A stretch of DNA of 64,000 nucleotides from Marinobacterium rhizophilum DSM 18822 (GTDB lineage: Bacteria > Pseudomonadota > Gammaproteobacteria > Pseudomonadales > Balneatricaceae): contig NZ_KB899089.1 of the NCBI RefSeq assembly GCF_000378045.1, positions 248,001 to 312,000 of the forward strand. The letters run 5' to 3'. The notes beneath the pieces are model-generated. The model was not told the DNA's origin and did not search any database. It was given only the letters and a program-made list of their open reading frames with translations. How positions within the stretch are numbered: the first letter of the stretch is position 1; every line of letters begins with the position of its first letter. The position numbers and the translations under genes are program-made. Shown here piece by piece: positions 48,908-58,969 of this stretch.

Positions 48908-48925
48908 TATCTTGATTTCAAGATA
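48908..48925. promoter_or_regulatory. MarR operator-like palindrome, site 2 (perfect)
   Basis: TATCTTGA-TT-TCAAGATA, an exact 8+2+8 palindrome 29 bases before the MarR start and exactly 40 bases from site 1 (about four helical turns). The size and spacing are typical of MarR dimer sites. Confidence 0.75.
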
Positions 48926-48953
48926 AATAAGTCACCACCAGGGGAGCGACCCT

Positions 48954-49466
48954 ATGACTACCGAACGACGGCCGGATGCGGTCGATGCCATCCTGGCGCA
49001 ATGGCAGCAGGAGCGCCCGGACCTGGATGTAAGTCCGATGGCCACGATCGGTCGACTCAAGCGCTGCTCGGCGCTGATGCAACGGCGACTGGACGAAGCC
49101 TTCTCGAAATTTGGCCTGACCTTCTGGGAATTCGACATGCTGGCGACCCTGCGTCGCTCGGGCGCACCCTACTGCCTGGCGCCCACGGCGCTGTTCTCGA
49201 CCCTGATGGTCACCTCGGGCACCATGACCCACCGCATGCAGCGCCTGGAGGCCAGCGGCTGGGTGGAGCGCATCGCCAATCCGGATGATGCACGCAGCAA
49301 GCTGGTCAGGCTGACCCCGGCAGGACTCGAGCTGATCGACCGTGCCGTCGAGGCCCATGTACAGAACGAACACCAAATACTGGCGCCGCTGAGCGCGGCT
49401 GATCGTTCGGCGCTGGAAGCCAGCCTGACGGACCTGCTGGCCGTGCTGGAGCCCGGCGGAGAGTGA
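48954..49466 (+). CDS. MarR family transcriptional regulator
   Basis: A 170-residue winged-helix regulator: TATLxxxG-type helix-turn-helix region LAPTALFSTLMVTSGTMTHRMQRLEASGWVER split over residues 80-112, then NPDDARSKLVRLTPAGLELI, the MarR wing and following helix. GGGGAG precedes the ATG by 7 bases. Probably represses itself and the divergent EamA exporter via the two palindromes; the inducing ligand is unknown. Confidence 0.9.
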   Translation: MTTERRPDAVDAILAQWQQERPDLDVSPMATIGRLKRCSALMQRRLDEAFSKFGLTFWEFDMLATLRRSGAPYCLAPTALFSTLMVTSGTMTHRMQRLEASGWVERIANPDDARSKLVRLTPAGLELIDRAVEAHVQNEHQILAPLSAADRSALEASLTDLLAVLEPGGE

Positions 49467-49598
49467 CAGCGGCTGCCATAACCGTTGGGCCGCCGACGAC
49501 CCGGGCGGTTTGAGACGACACCCTGCTGCTGGCCGCAACGTGCGGTTGAGACGCAGTGGATAACGGCTGGCCGGGCGCCAGCCATCGGCCTTTTCGCG

Positions 49599-49826
49599 TG
49601 TGAATACCGCTGTGCATAAACTGGGGATGACTTGATATCGCCCGCTCGTTTGCGTTACCGGCAGCCCTTTTCAACCGCGCCGGCTGATCGATTGAGCAAT
49701 TTCCACAAAACCAGTAGTCACGGGCCCTGTACGCAACTGAAAGGCACTTGCTACAAGCTTATGCACAGGTCTGCCAACAGATATTGTGCATAGTTTAATG
49801 GCTGTGCGTAACCAAAGTTACACACA
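49599..49826. other. Cluster of DnaA-box-like 9-mers
   Basis: Within 228 bases six 9-mers match TTATNCACA with at most one mismatch, counting both strands. Two are perfect: TGTGCATAA (49611-49619, minus) and TTATGCACA (49759-49767, plus). One-mismatch copies: TGTGAATAC (49599), TGTGCATAG (49785), TGTGCGTAA (49803) and TTACACACA (49818). They lie in the non-coding gap after marR, about 12 kb from oriC. Confidence 0.6.
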
Positions 49827-50179
49827 GGGTTGCTACCCCCACTCCAGCATAACCGTCCATGCGTCGCAACCACAGCAGCCGCGCCCCGCGGCGAAGCCTT
49901 AGTGGCGGGACGACACAGGCGCCGAAAGCGCAGCCGGCAACCGGTGACCTCAAAGAACGCCAGATTGCTCAGTGCATTGAAGGGTTCGGCCAGTAAGCCT
50001 GCTCCCAAGCGTTGCCAGCATCGGTCTCGTCTCTGAAGGAATTCGGGTTCCAACTTGGCGGCAACGCGCAATACCAGCAGTACAACAAGGAGCAGGGTCT
50101 GTGGGAAGCATGCACGCGATCTCGTTCCGAGGGGTACCGCGAACTATTATCAGTGCTCGGCATTGTATGAGGATTGCAG

Positions 50180-50426
50180 CGCGCCACTGCAGACCACCGA
50201 CAGCGCCACCACCCTGCGCGTGCGCGACGGCAGGGCCATCACCACCGATGGCCCCTTCGCCGAAACCAAGGAGCAGCTGGCCGGTTTCTACATGCTGGAC
50301 GCCAGAGACCTGAACGAAGCGATCCGGCTGGCGGAAAAAATCCCCCCGGCCCGCTACGGCAGCGTCGAGATCCGCCCGGTGCGGGAGCTGCTGCCGGCCA
50401 ATAACATCTTCAGTTCGACGGGTTAA
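50180..50426 (+). pseudogene. YCII-family protein fragment (N-terminus lost)
   Basis: The last 80 or so codons encode a recognisable YCII/DGPF domain: ATTLRVRDGRAITTDGPFAE followed by TKEQLAGFYMLDARDLNEAI and IPPARYGSVEIRPVREL. The N-terminal half expected in these about 120-residue proteins (MKYLCLIY-like) is replaced by unrelated sequence upstream of about 50180, without a ribosome site. A second copy of just its 3' end lies at 52303-52370. It is probably a remnant from rearrangement. Confidence 0.7.
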
Positions 50427-50463
50427 GCGGACTCTATCGCGACCCCGCCGCGTGATCGCGGTA

Positions 50464-50500
50464 GCCTGTAGGTTGGGATGAGGAACCCCAACCTACAGGC
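50464..50500. repeat. Palindromic intergenic repeat (GTAGGTTGGG type)
   Basis: GCCTGTAGGTTGGG and its exact reverse complement CCCAACCTACAGGC around a 9-base loop, a 14-pair hairpin. Related degenerate sequences occur at 53070-53205 and 55008-55045. This hairpin family is common between genes in proteobacteria. It lacks a T tract but could end transcription of both flanking genes. Confidence 0.7.
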
Positions 50501-50557
50501 TTACAGGGTGGCTCTGGTACAGCAGCCGCCCGGCCGAGTACCGAAGACGAGATCCGT

Positions 50558-51826
50558 TCAGGATTCCGGCTGCGCCGCTTTTCCGCCCCGGCTATCGACC
50601 CGCAACAGTATCAGCCCGCCAGCCACCAGCAGCACCACCAGCGACAGAATACCGTAGCGGGAACTGCCGCTGAGCAGCGCCACCCAGCCCACCAGCACCG
50701 GTCCGATGACGGCGGCGAATTTACCGAGCATATTGTAGAAACCGAAGAACTCCCCGGCCCGCTCCGGCGGAATCAGGCGGCTGTAAAAGGCGCGGCTGAG
50801 CGCCTGGATACCGCCCTGGACCAGGCCCACAACGACCGCCAGCACGTAGAATTCGCGCTCCGAGTCCATGAAGTAGGCATAAAAAGACACGCCGATGTAG
50901 ACCGCGATGGCGATCAGGATTCCGGCCTTGGCGCCGATCCGGCTGCCGAGCCAGCCATACAGCAGCGCCGCCGGAAAGCCCACGAACTGGGTGATCAGCA
51001 GCGCCACGATCAGGCTGTCGCTGTCGAAACCCAGCGCCATGCCGTAGTCCACCGCCATTCGGATGATGGTGTCGACCGCATCGATATAGAGCCAGTAAGC
51101 CAGCAGAAACCAGAACACCTCGCGCCGCTGGCGGATGTGGCCCAGCGTCTCGCGCAGTTGACCCAGTCCCGCACGGACCGCCGCCCAGCCGGCGACCGGG
51201 TTCGCCACCGGCGGCTCCTCGACCAGCCAGAACAGCGGCAGCGAGAACAGCAACCACCAGAGCGCGACCATCACGAACGACAGCTGTACCGCCTCGACCT
51301 TGCCGGCCAGGCCGAAGGTGGCCGGCGACAGCGTCATCCAGACATTGACCGCGAACAGCAGTCCGCCGCCGATGTATCCGAGCCCGTAGCCGAGGGCCGA
51401 AACGCGATCCCGGTCCCGGTCTCGGCAGATGCCGACGATCAGTGCATCGTAGAAGACGATACTGCCGGAAAAACCGATGATGCCGCCGCTGAACAGCGCC
51501 GCCGCCAGCAGCCACTGTCCCTGGCCCACCCAGCTGAGCGCCGCCGTCATCAGAATGCCGAGAAAGGCGAAAAAGACCAGCAGCCGTTTGCGCAGCCCGC
51601 CCCGATCGCCGATAGCCCCGAGCACGGGCGCCAGCACGACGACCAGCAGGCTGGCCATGCCGTTGGCCAGCCCCAGGTGGAAGGTGCTCTGGGTGGCGGA
51701 CAATCCCTGGCTCCAGTACTGCTTGAAGAAAATTGGGAAAAAGCCCGCCAGTACGGTGGTGGCAAAGGCCGAGTTGGCCCAGTCGTATAGGGCCCAGGCC
51801 CAGATCCTGCGTTTGTCGATATCCAT
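50558..51826 (-). CDS. MFS transporter, UMF1 / Atg22-like family
   Basis: A 422-residue inner-membrane carrier with 12 predicted helices. N-terminus AWALYDWANSAFATTVLAGFFPIFF is the UMF1 signature, and GDRGGLRKRLL is the loop 2-3 MFS motif. Relatives are thought to export amino acids; no substrate is proven. The ATG at 51826 begins the conserved MDIDKRRIWAWALYDW; an upstream in-frame codon at 51877 is rejected. The ribosome site is weak. Confidence 0.88.
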   Translation of the reverse strand: MDIDKRRIWAWALYDWANSAFATTVLAGFFPIFFKQYWSQGLSATQSTFHLGLANGMASLLVVVLAPVLGAIGDRGGLRKRLLVFFAFLGILMTAALSWVGQGQWLLAAALFSGGIIGFSGSIVFYDALIVGICRDRDRDRVSALGYGLGYIGGGLLFAVNVWMTLSPATFGLAGKVEAVQLSFVMVALWWLLFSLPLFWLVEEPPVANPVAGWAAVRAGLGQLRETLGHIRQRREVFWFLLAYWLYIDAVDTIIRMAVDYGMALGFDSDSLIVALLITQFVGFPAALLYGWLGSRIGAKAGILIAIAVYIGVSFYAYFMDSEREFYVLAVVVGLVQGGIQALSRAFYSRLIPPERAGEFFGFYNMLGKFAAVIGPVLVGWVALLSGSSRYGILSLVVLLVAGGLILLRVDSRGGKAAQPES

Positions 51827-52111
51827 GGCGTGGAGCGGCTCCCGCTCGAAGTTCCTGAGGCCCGTTATTCTCGACAATAGCCAGCAGCGGCGCCACCTCT
51901 TTGTCGCACCTTGTAATGGGCGCTTCGAAAAACCGTAACGAGCGGTTCAGAGGCAAGGCGCACGGCGCGCAGGAACCGAAGTGTATATGAGGATTTCGGC
52001 CGGGCTGGCGCACCAGCACCGCGCAACGCAGCATATGAGTCTCGCAGTAGGTTTTTAGAGGTGCCCTGATAAGCTTAACGTTACATCGAGCTGAACCCGA
52101 AGAGGGCATCA

Positions 52112-52250
52112 ATGGTGCGAGACCCAGCTGAATATCCGTGGTCCAGCTACCGATCGAATGGTCTGGGGGTAGAGACACCCTTTGGAAATGAACATTTTAA
52201 GAATGAAGTGGAAGCGCTATATGGCAGGCGACTTAGGCCATGTCAGATGC
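52112..52250 (+). pseudogene. REP-associated tyrosine transposase (RAYT) remnant
   Basis: Translates as MVRDPAEYPWSSYRSNGLG then, after a few residues, NEHFKNEVEALYGRRLRP. The first part is the conserved Y1-transposase core region after the HUH domain, the second is the family's C-terminal tail; the 50-60 residues normally between are missing, as is the N-terminal catalytic part. A REP-like inverted repeat lies about 190 bases downstream. Confidence 0.7.
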
Positions 52251-52302
52251 TTGCTGCTGTGGGCAGGTATCTGACAACCCTTAACCTACGGGCTACGCCA
52301 GC

Positions 52303-52370
52303 GTCGAGATCCGCCCGGTGCGGGAGCTGCTGCAGGCCAATAATATCTTCAGTTCGGCGGGGTAAGCGGG
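52303..52370 (+). repeat. Second copy of the YCII gene 3' end
   Basis: From GCTACG through GCGTCGAGATCCGCCCGGTG to the stop codon and AGCGG, this repeats 50357-50430 with about six changes. It is joined directly to the RAYT remnant, so a segment of the YCII gene was copied or split by rearrangement. Confidence 0.75.
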
Positions 52371-52437
52371 CCCTGTCGAGTACTCGCCAAGTCTGGCAGA
52401 GGAGCAGGGGCTCGGGGCTATATATCCGCCGCGCACA

Positions 52438-52502
52438 GGGTCAGATCTCACATTTCACAATCTTCGGCATATTGCGCGAGCATGAATTGTGAGACCAGAC
52501 CC
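52438..52502. repeat. REP-like inverted repeat next to RAYT remnant
   Basis: GGGTCAGATCTCACATTTC (52438-52456) and GAATTGTGAGACCAGACCC (52484-52502) are reverse complements at about 15 of 19 positions. GGGTCAGATCTC-type hairpins are typical partners of RAYT transposases. Confidence 0.6.
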
Positions 52503-52913
52503 TTCGCCTCCAGGCGCTGCACTCATAACGAACGTACCCGTAAGCAACTGGCCAGTTGCGGACATCGTTGGCACCGTTCCAATTATCCAGTGGAAGCCCT
52601 TTACCAAACCAAAGCGGACATCGCCTGCTAGCACTCCCTGTGCATAACTCACCCTCAAAGCTTCTGCGTTTGTACAGTGTATTTGATCTGTCGAATAGGC
52701 TATAGATCCAAACTCAACATCACCGCCCCGCCAATATGGCAGAACGGCCAGCCCCCCCTTATGAAGCCGGCGAGCACTGAGGGCATTGTGCGATCAGGCC
52801 CGAAGGGGCGATACAGGGACTGTATCGACGCCGATTAGCACATGGATGTGCGTTAGCGGCGCCAGCACAATGGCTTCAGAGCGCAGCCAATAGGCTTCAT
52901 TGGGGCGTGCTTT

Positions 52914-52969
52914 CTTTTACTTACTTTTATTTGCACGAGCAAAGAAAAGTAAGTCGCCGAGAGGCGAAA
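52914..52969 (-). repeat. Dispersed intergenic repeat, copy B
   Basis: Inverted copy of the repeat at 36553-36610, sharing the GGCGACTTACTTTTCTTTGC core exactly when read on the minus strand. Confidence 0.7.
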
Positions 52970-53191
52970 TACGTGCCACCCGATTACCGCTATGCACATT
53001 TTAACCCTGAGCGGAAATGGTGCGCTTCGCTGCGCTCAGCGGCACCCTACATCGTCGTTCCAGATAAGCCCGTAGGTTGGGATGAGAAACAAATTCCAAC
53101 ACCAGCCCCGTAGGTCAGGTTAGCGCAACGTAACCCGACACCCTGCGGAGACCCGCCATCCCTATCATGTCGAGTTACGCCCTGCGAGCTA

Positions 53192-53360
53192 ACCCGACCT
53201 GCATGGTCTGATATTTCAGTTTACTTATACGTGGCGGTCCAGTTTTAAACGACCCGCCTTGCGCACGGGTCGCCGTAAATCGACGCCAATCGAGGTGCAA
53301 AATAAATGCTCCTGTTTTTACACCAGAGTGGAACACAGGAGCATTTTTACAAGTTATCGG
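53192..53360. repeat. ~170-base direct repeat, left copy
   Basis: From AACCCGACCTGCATG through CGTGGCGGTCC, TTTTAAACGACCCGCCTTGC and the hairpin AAATGCTCCTGT/ACAGGAGCATTT (53304-53346), this matches 55034-55195 closely with few gaps. Together the copies bracket the WYL regulator and GST genes. Confidence 0.8.
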
Positions 53361-53610
53361 ATGACACCCGGTGAGAGCCGGCACCTGGAATTCCGGGGAC
53401 AGCATACCTATTTATTGATTATTGAGCCTATGGAGTCACCTGGTAATCCCCCGAAAACCAAGGTGCCCGTAAGAGACTGGCTCCGTACTCCCTAACTCCA
53501 ACAGTTGGAGAACGCGCCCAGGCAGGTCAATGTGCTGGACTCGCTGTTACTGGCGATGGTGTTGGGGCACAATCGTTACGCACACCTTGCTAACCCTGCA
53601 GCCGAATCCC

Positions 53611-54312
53611 ATGTCCCGCACCGAACGCCTTCTAGATATCCTGCAGATCCTCCGCCGCCACCGCCGGCCAGTGAGCGGCGCCGTATTGGCAGAGGACACC
53701 GGGATTTCCCTGCGCACGCTCTATCGGGATATCGCCACGCTCCAGTCGATGGGGGCGGAGATCGATGGCGAACCCGGGCTGGGCTATGTGCTGAAGCCGG
53801 GTTTCCTGTTGCCGCCGCTGATGTTCTCGCCCGAGGAAATCGAGGCCCTGGCACTGGGGCTCAAATGGGCAGGGCATCGTACCGATGGGCCCATGGGACA
53901 GGCGGCGCGGGACGCCATGGCCAAGCTCGGGGCGGTATTGCCACCACAACTGCGCCAGCGCTTCGAGGACGATACCCTGGTGATAGTTCCCTGCCGGCAG
54001 CCGCCGCAGCAGGAGGAGGGCTTGCCGCTTATCCGTCGAGCACTGAACGAGGAACGCAAGTTGTCCCTCGACTATGCGGACCAGAAAGGCGCGAGGACCG
54101 AGCGGGTGGTCTGGCCGGTGACCGTCGGTTTCTTTGATTCCACCCAGGTACTGGCGGCTTGGTGTGAACTGCGCAATGACTACCGCCACTTTCGTGTCGA
54201 CCGTATTCGGGAGGCCCGGGTACTTTGCGAGAAGACGCCCAAACGCCGCTACCAGATGATGAAGGAGTGGCGAAAAACACTGCTGACAAAAACTGACAGT
54301 GGTGAGCGTTAA
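53611..54312 (+). CDS. YafY-type HTH/WYL transcriptional regulator
   Basis: A 233-residue regulator: N-terminal HTH_11 (MSRTERLLDILQILRRHRRP, with SLRTLYRDIATLQSMGAEID) and a WYL-type ligand domain beginning about residue 135 (LPLIRRALNEERKLSLDYAD). The ATG at 53611 starts the standard YafY N-terminus; a frame extension to 53530 is rejected. It lies 36 bases ahead of the GST gene and probably controls it. Both genes sit between two long direct repeats. Confidence 0.88.
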   Translation: MSRTERLLDILQILRRHRRPVSGAVLAEDTGISLRTLYRDIATLQSMGAEIDGEPGLGYVLKPGFLLPPLMFSPEEIEALALGLKWAGHRTDGPMGQAARDAMAKLGAVLPPQLRQRFEDDTLVIVPCRQPPQQEEGLPLIRRALNEERKLSLDYADQKGARTERVVWPVTVGFFDSTQVLAAWCELRNDYRHFRVDRIREARVLCEKTPKRRYQMMKEWRKTLLTKTDSGER

Positions 54313-54348
54313 AGTCTCCTGACACCCACCCAGTGAAAGGAGATCCGC

Positions 54349-54984
54349 ATGAGCAAGGAATTGATTTTCTATACCCACCCCCAGTCCCGTGGCGCCATTG
54401 TGCACTGGATGCTTGAGGAAATCGGCCAGCCGTATTCGGTCCGGGTAGTGGAGTACGCCACCACCATGAAGGCGCCCGAATACCTGGCCATCAACCCCAT
54501 GGGCAAGGTGCCCGCCATCCAGCACGGTGATGTGGTCGTGACCGAGGCTGCCGCCATCTGCGCCTATCTGGCCGATGCGTTCCCGAAGGCCGGCCTGGCG
54601 CCGGCGCTGGACAACCGTGGCGAGTATTATCGCTGGCTGTTCTTCGCCGCCGCCTGTGGTGAACCGGCCATGTCCGATTATGCCACTGGCTGGAAAGTCG
54701 ATACTGCCGACCTGCAGCGGCGTTTCGGCTATGGCTCGTTCGAGTTGACCTTCGACACCCTGGCGGGCTGGTTGGCCGGACGATCCCATGTGGCCGGTGA
54801 CCGGTTCAGCGCGGCGGACGTCTATGTGGCCTCACTGCTCAACTTCGGGATGGATTTCGATCTCATTCCACGCAAGCCGGAATTTGAAGCCTATGTCGCC
54901 CCGTTACTGCAGCGTTCCGCCAAGAAACGGGCCGATGCCATGATCCAGGAGCTGATGACACAGCTCGCCCCGACGACCGCGTAG
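54349..54984 (+). CDS. Glutathione S-transferase family protein
   Basis: A 211-residue two-domain GST. The thioredoxin-like half has FYTHPQSRGAIVHWMLEEIGQPY, NPMGKVPAIQHGDVVVTEAAAICAYLAD with the cis-Pro and the Glu-Ala glutathione contacts; the helical half starts near residue 90. A Ser or Tyr near residue 13 would activate glutathione. AAGGAG precedes the ATG by 6 bases. Expressed with the WYL regulator; substrate unknown. Confidence 0.9.
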   Translation: MSKELIFYTHPQSRGAIVHWMLEEIGQPYSVRVVEYATTMKAPEYLAINPMGKVPAIQHGDVVVTEAAAICAYLADAFPKAGLAPALDNRGEYYRWLFFAAACGEPAMSDYATGWKVDTADLQRRFGYGSFELTFDTLAGWLAGRSHVAGDRFSAADVYVASLLNFGMDFDLIPRKPEFEAYVAPLLQRSAKKRADAMIQELMTQLAPTTA

Positions 54985-55033
54985 CGACGCCGGGCCACTG
55001 TCTCAACCCCGCAGGCCGGGTTACGCTGGGCGA

Positions 55034-55195
55034 ACCCGACCTGCATGATATTTCAGTTTATTGCTACGTGGCGGTCCCGTTTTAAACGACCCGCCTTGCG
55101 CACGGGTCGCCGTGCCTCGACCTCAATCGAGCTGCAAAAAAATGCTCCTGTGTTCACACCAGAGTGGAACACAGGAGCATTTTTACACGTCATCG
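55034..55195. repeat. ~170-base direct repeat, right copy
   Basis: Second copy of the 53192-53360 repeat, beginning AACCCGACCTGCATG, 1.84 kb away and in the same orientation. Its hairpin is perfect here and abuts the 3' end of gyrB. Confidence 0.8.
55138..55184. terminator. Bidirectional terminator between GST gene and gyrB
   Basis: Perfect 18-pair stem AAAAATGCTCCTGTGTTC/GAACACAGGAGCATTTTT with an 11-base loop. T tracts follow on both strands, so it can end both the rightward GST and leftward gyrB transcripts; it starts 46 bases past the gyrB stop. Confidence 0.88.
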
Positions 55196-55229
55196 GATCA
55201 CGCTAGATGAGATCCGACAATCACAGGCA

Positions 55230-57698
<2,469 letters not shown>

Positions 57699-57828
57699 CT
57701 AATGTCGCCCTCAAATCCGGGCGGAATATGGCGCAACCCCCTGCGTAAGGGGCTCGCATTGGCCAGTGGCCAAGGGTCTTCAATACATCAGCGCGCTGCC
57801 CGGCGCTAAAACGTGCCACGGCAGGCGT

Positions 57829-58920
57829 TCAATCAACGCGCGACAGCGTCCCCGCCTCAACCCGAAAACGGCTGACATCGGTCTCGGGAAGCCAGAACCC
57901 GCCAAGCGCGGCGGGGTCGACGCAGGTAATAAAACACTGATTGGATGTTTCCTCCAGAAACTGGCAAAACAGGCGGCAATGCTGCTCATCCAGTTCCGAC
58001 GGCAAATCGTCGATCAGGTAAATACAGGGGCGGTTATTCAATCGATAGAACAGGGCACCCTGGGCCAGTTTCAGCGCACTGACCACCAGTTTTTTCTGTC
58101 CGCGAGACAATCGCTCAGCGGCACTTTGTCCATCCGTCCGTACGCGCAAATCAGCCCGCTGCGGGCCGCTGCCGGTAAAACCCTGCTTCAGATCCCGTGC
58201 CAGACCTTCTTCCAGCAACTCATCGAGCGGGGTTTTACGATCCCAGCCCGGACTGAATTTGAGCTCGACGGGCACGCCCCCCAGCAAACGGCTGAGGGTG
58301 GTTTCAAAATCGGGTTTTAACAGTTCGATATAATGCGCCCGTAACGCTGTCATCTGCTCGGCATAGGCAACAAATTCCTTGTCCCAGACACGCCGCAGGC
58401 GAGGATCGATTTTACCACATTTAAGCAGCGAGTTTCGCTGTTTCAATATGCGCCTGAAGCCGCGCCACAACTGGATAAAACTCCGGTCCGCATGAAACAC
58501 GCCCCAGTCGATAAACTGGCGCCGCACACCGGGGCTGCCCTCGAGTAATTGAAAGGTGTCGGAGTCTATAACCTGCAACGGCAACAGCTGGGCCAGGTCG
58601 GACAGCCCGAGCGTCTGGCCGGCATGACGGATGCGCACCTCACCATCGGGCCGACGCTCGACACCGAGCGGATGCTGCTCGCCACTGTTGGCAGGGTCAA
58701 TCTGGGCAAACACCAGGCAGTTGTCCGCGCCGCTTTGCAGCAGATGGCGGAACTGGCTGGTACGGAAGGAGCGGGTCAGACCCAGAAAGTGCAGGGCTTC
58801 CAGCAGGCTGGTTTTGCCACTGCCATTGTCGCCGCTGATAATATTGATCCGCGGCGACGGGGCGATTCGCACATCCGACAGGTTGCGAACGTGCTGCACA
58901 TGCAGGCTTTTTATCGGCAT
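57829..58920 (-). CDS. recF: DNA replication and repair protein RecF
   Basis: SMC-like ATPase that helps load RecA at gaps. The 363-residue protein shows the P-loop SGDNGSGKTSLLEALHFLGLTRSFR near residue 30, the ABC-like signature LSRGQKKLVVSALKLAQG and Walker B IYLIDDLPSELDE. It lies 49 bases after dnaN, across a hairpin, and 178 before gyrB. Confidence 0.96.
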   Translation of the reverse strand: MPIKSLHVQHVRNLSDVRIAPSPRINIISGDNGSGKTSLLEALHFLGLTRSFRTSQFRHLLQSGADNCLVFAQIDPANSGEQHPLGVERRPDGEVRIRHAGQTLGLSDLAQLLPLQVIDSDTFQLLEGSPGVRRQFIDWGVFHADRSFIQLWRGFRRILKQRNSLLKCGKIDPRLRRVWDKEFVAYAEQMTALRAHYIELLKPDFETTLSRLLGGVPVELKFSPGWDRKTPLDELLEEGLARDLKQGFTGSGPQRADLRVRTDGQSAAERLSRGQKKLVVSALKLAQGALFYRLNNRPCIYLIDDLPSELDEQHCRLFCQFLEETSNQCFITCVDPAALGGFWLPETDVSRFRVEAGTLSRVD

Positions 58921-58931
58921 AAAGAAAATTC

Positions 58932-58956
58932 AGCCGGGCACAGGGGCCCGGCTTTT
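58932..58956. terminator. Hairpin between dnaN and recF
   Basis: Eight-pair stem AGCCGGGC/GCCCGGCT with a six-base loop. T runs flank it: TTTT on the plus strand, GAATTTTCTTT on the minus strand. It begins 17 bases after the dnaN stop, so it may reduce readthrough into recF. Confidence 0.45.
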
Positions 58957-58969
58957 GAATAACGGCTGA

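Larger units (their letters stand above)
51827..53610. other. Repeat- and remnant-rich region between MFS and WYL genes
   Basis: 1.8 kb with no intact gene. In order: an unassigned GC-rich intergenic sequence (51920-52060), a RAYT transposase remnant (52112-52250), the copied 3' end of the YCII gene (52303-52370), an inverted-repeat hairpin (52438-52502), dispersed repeat copy B (52914-52969), degenerate GTAGGTTGGG-type repeats (53070-53205), and the first copy of a ~170-base direct repeat (53192-53360). Confidence 0.65.

Noticed and set aside
52455-52658. Leftward 67-codon ORF near the RAYT remnant
   Set aside because: No start signals and it runs through an inverted repeat; not a credible gene.
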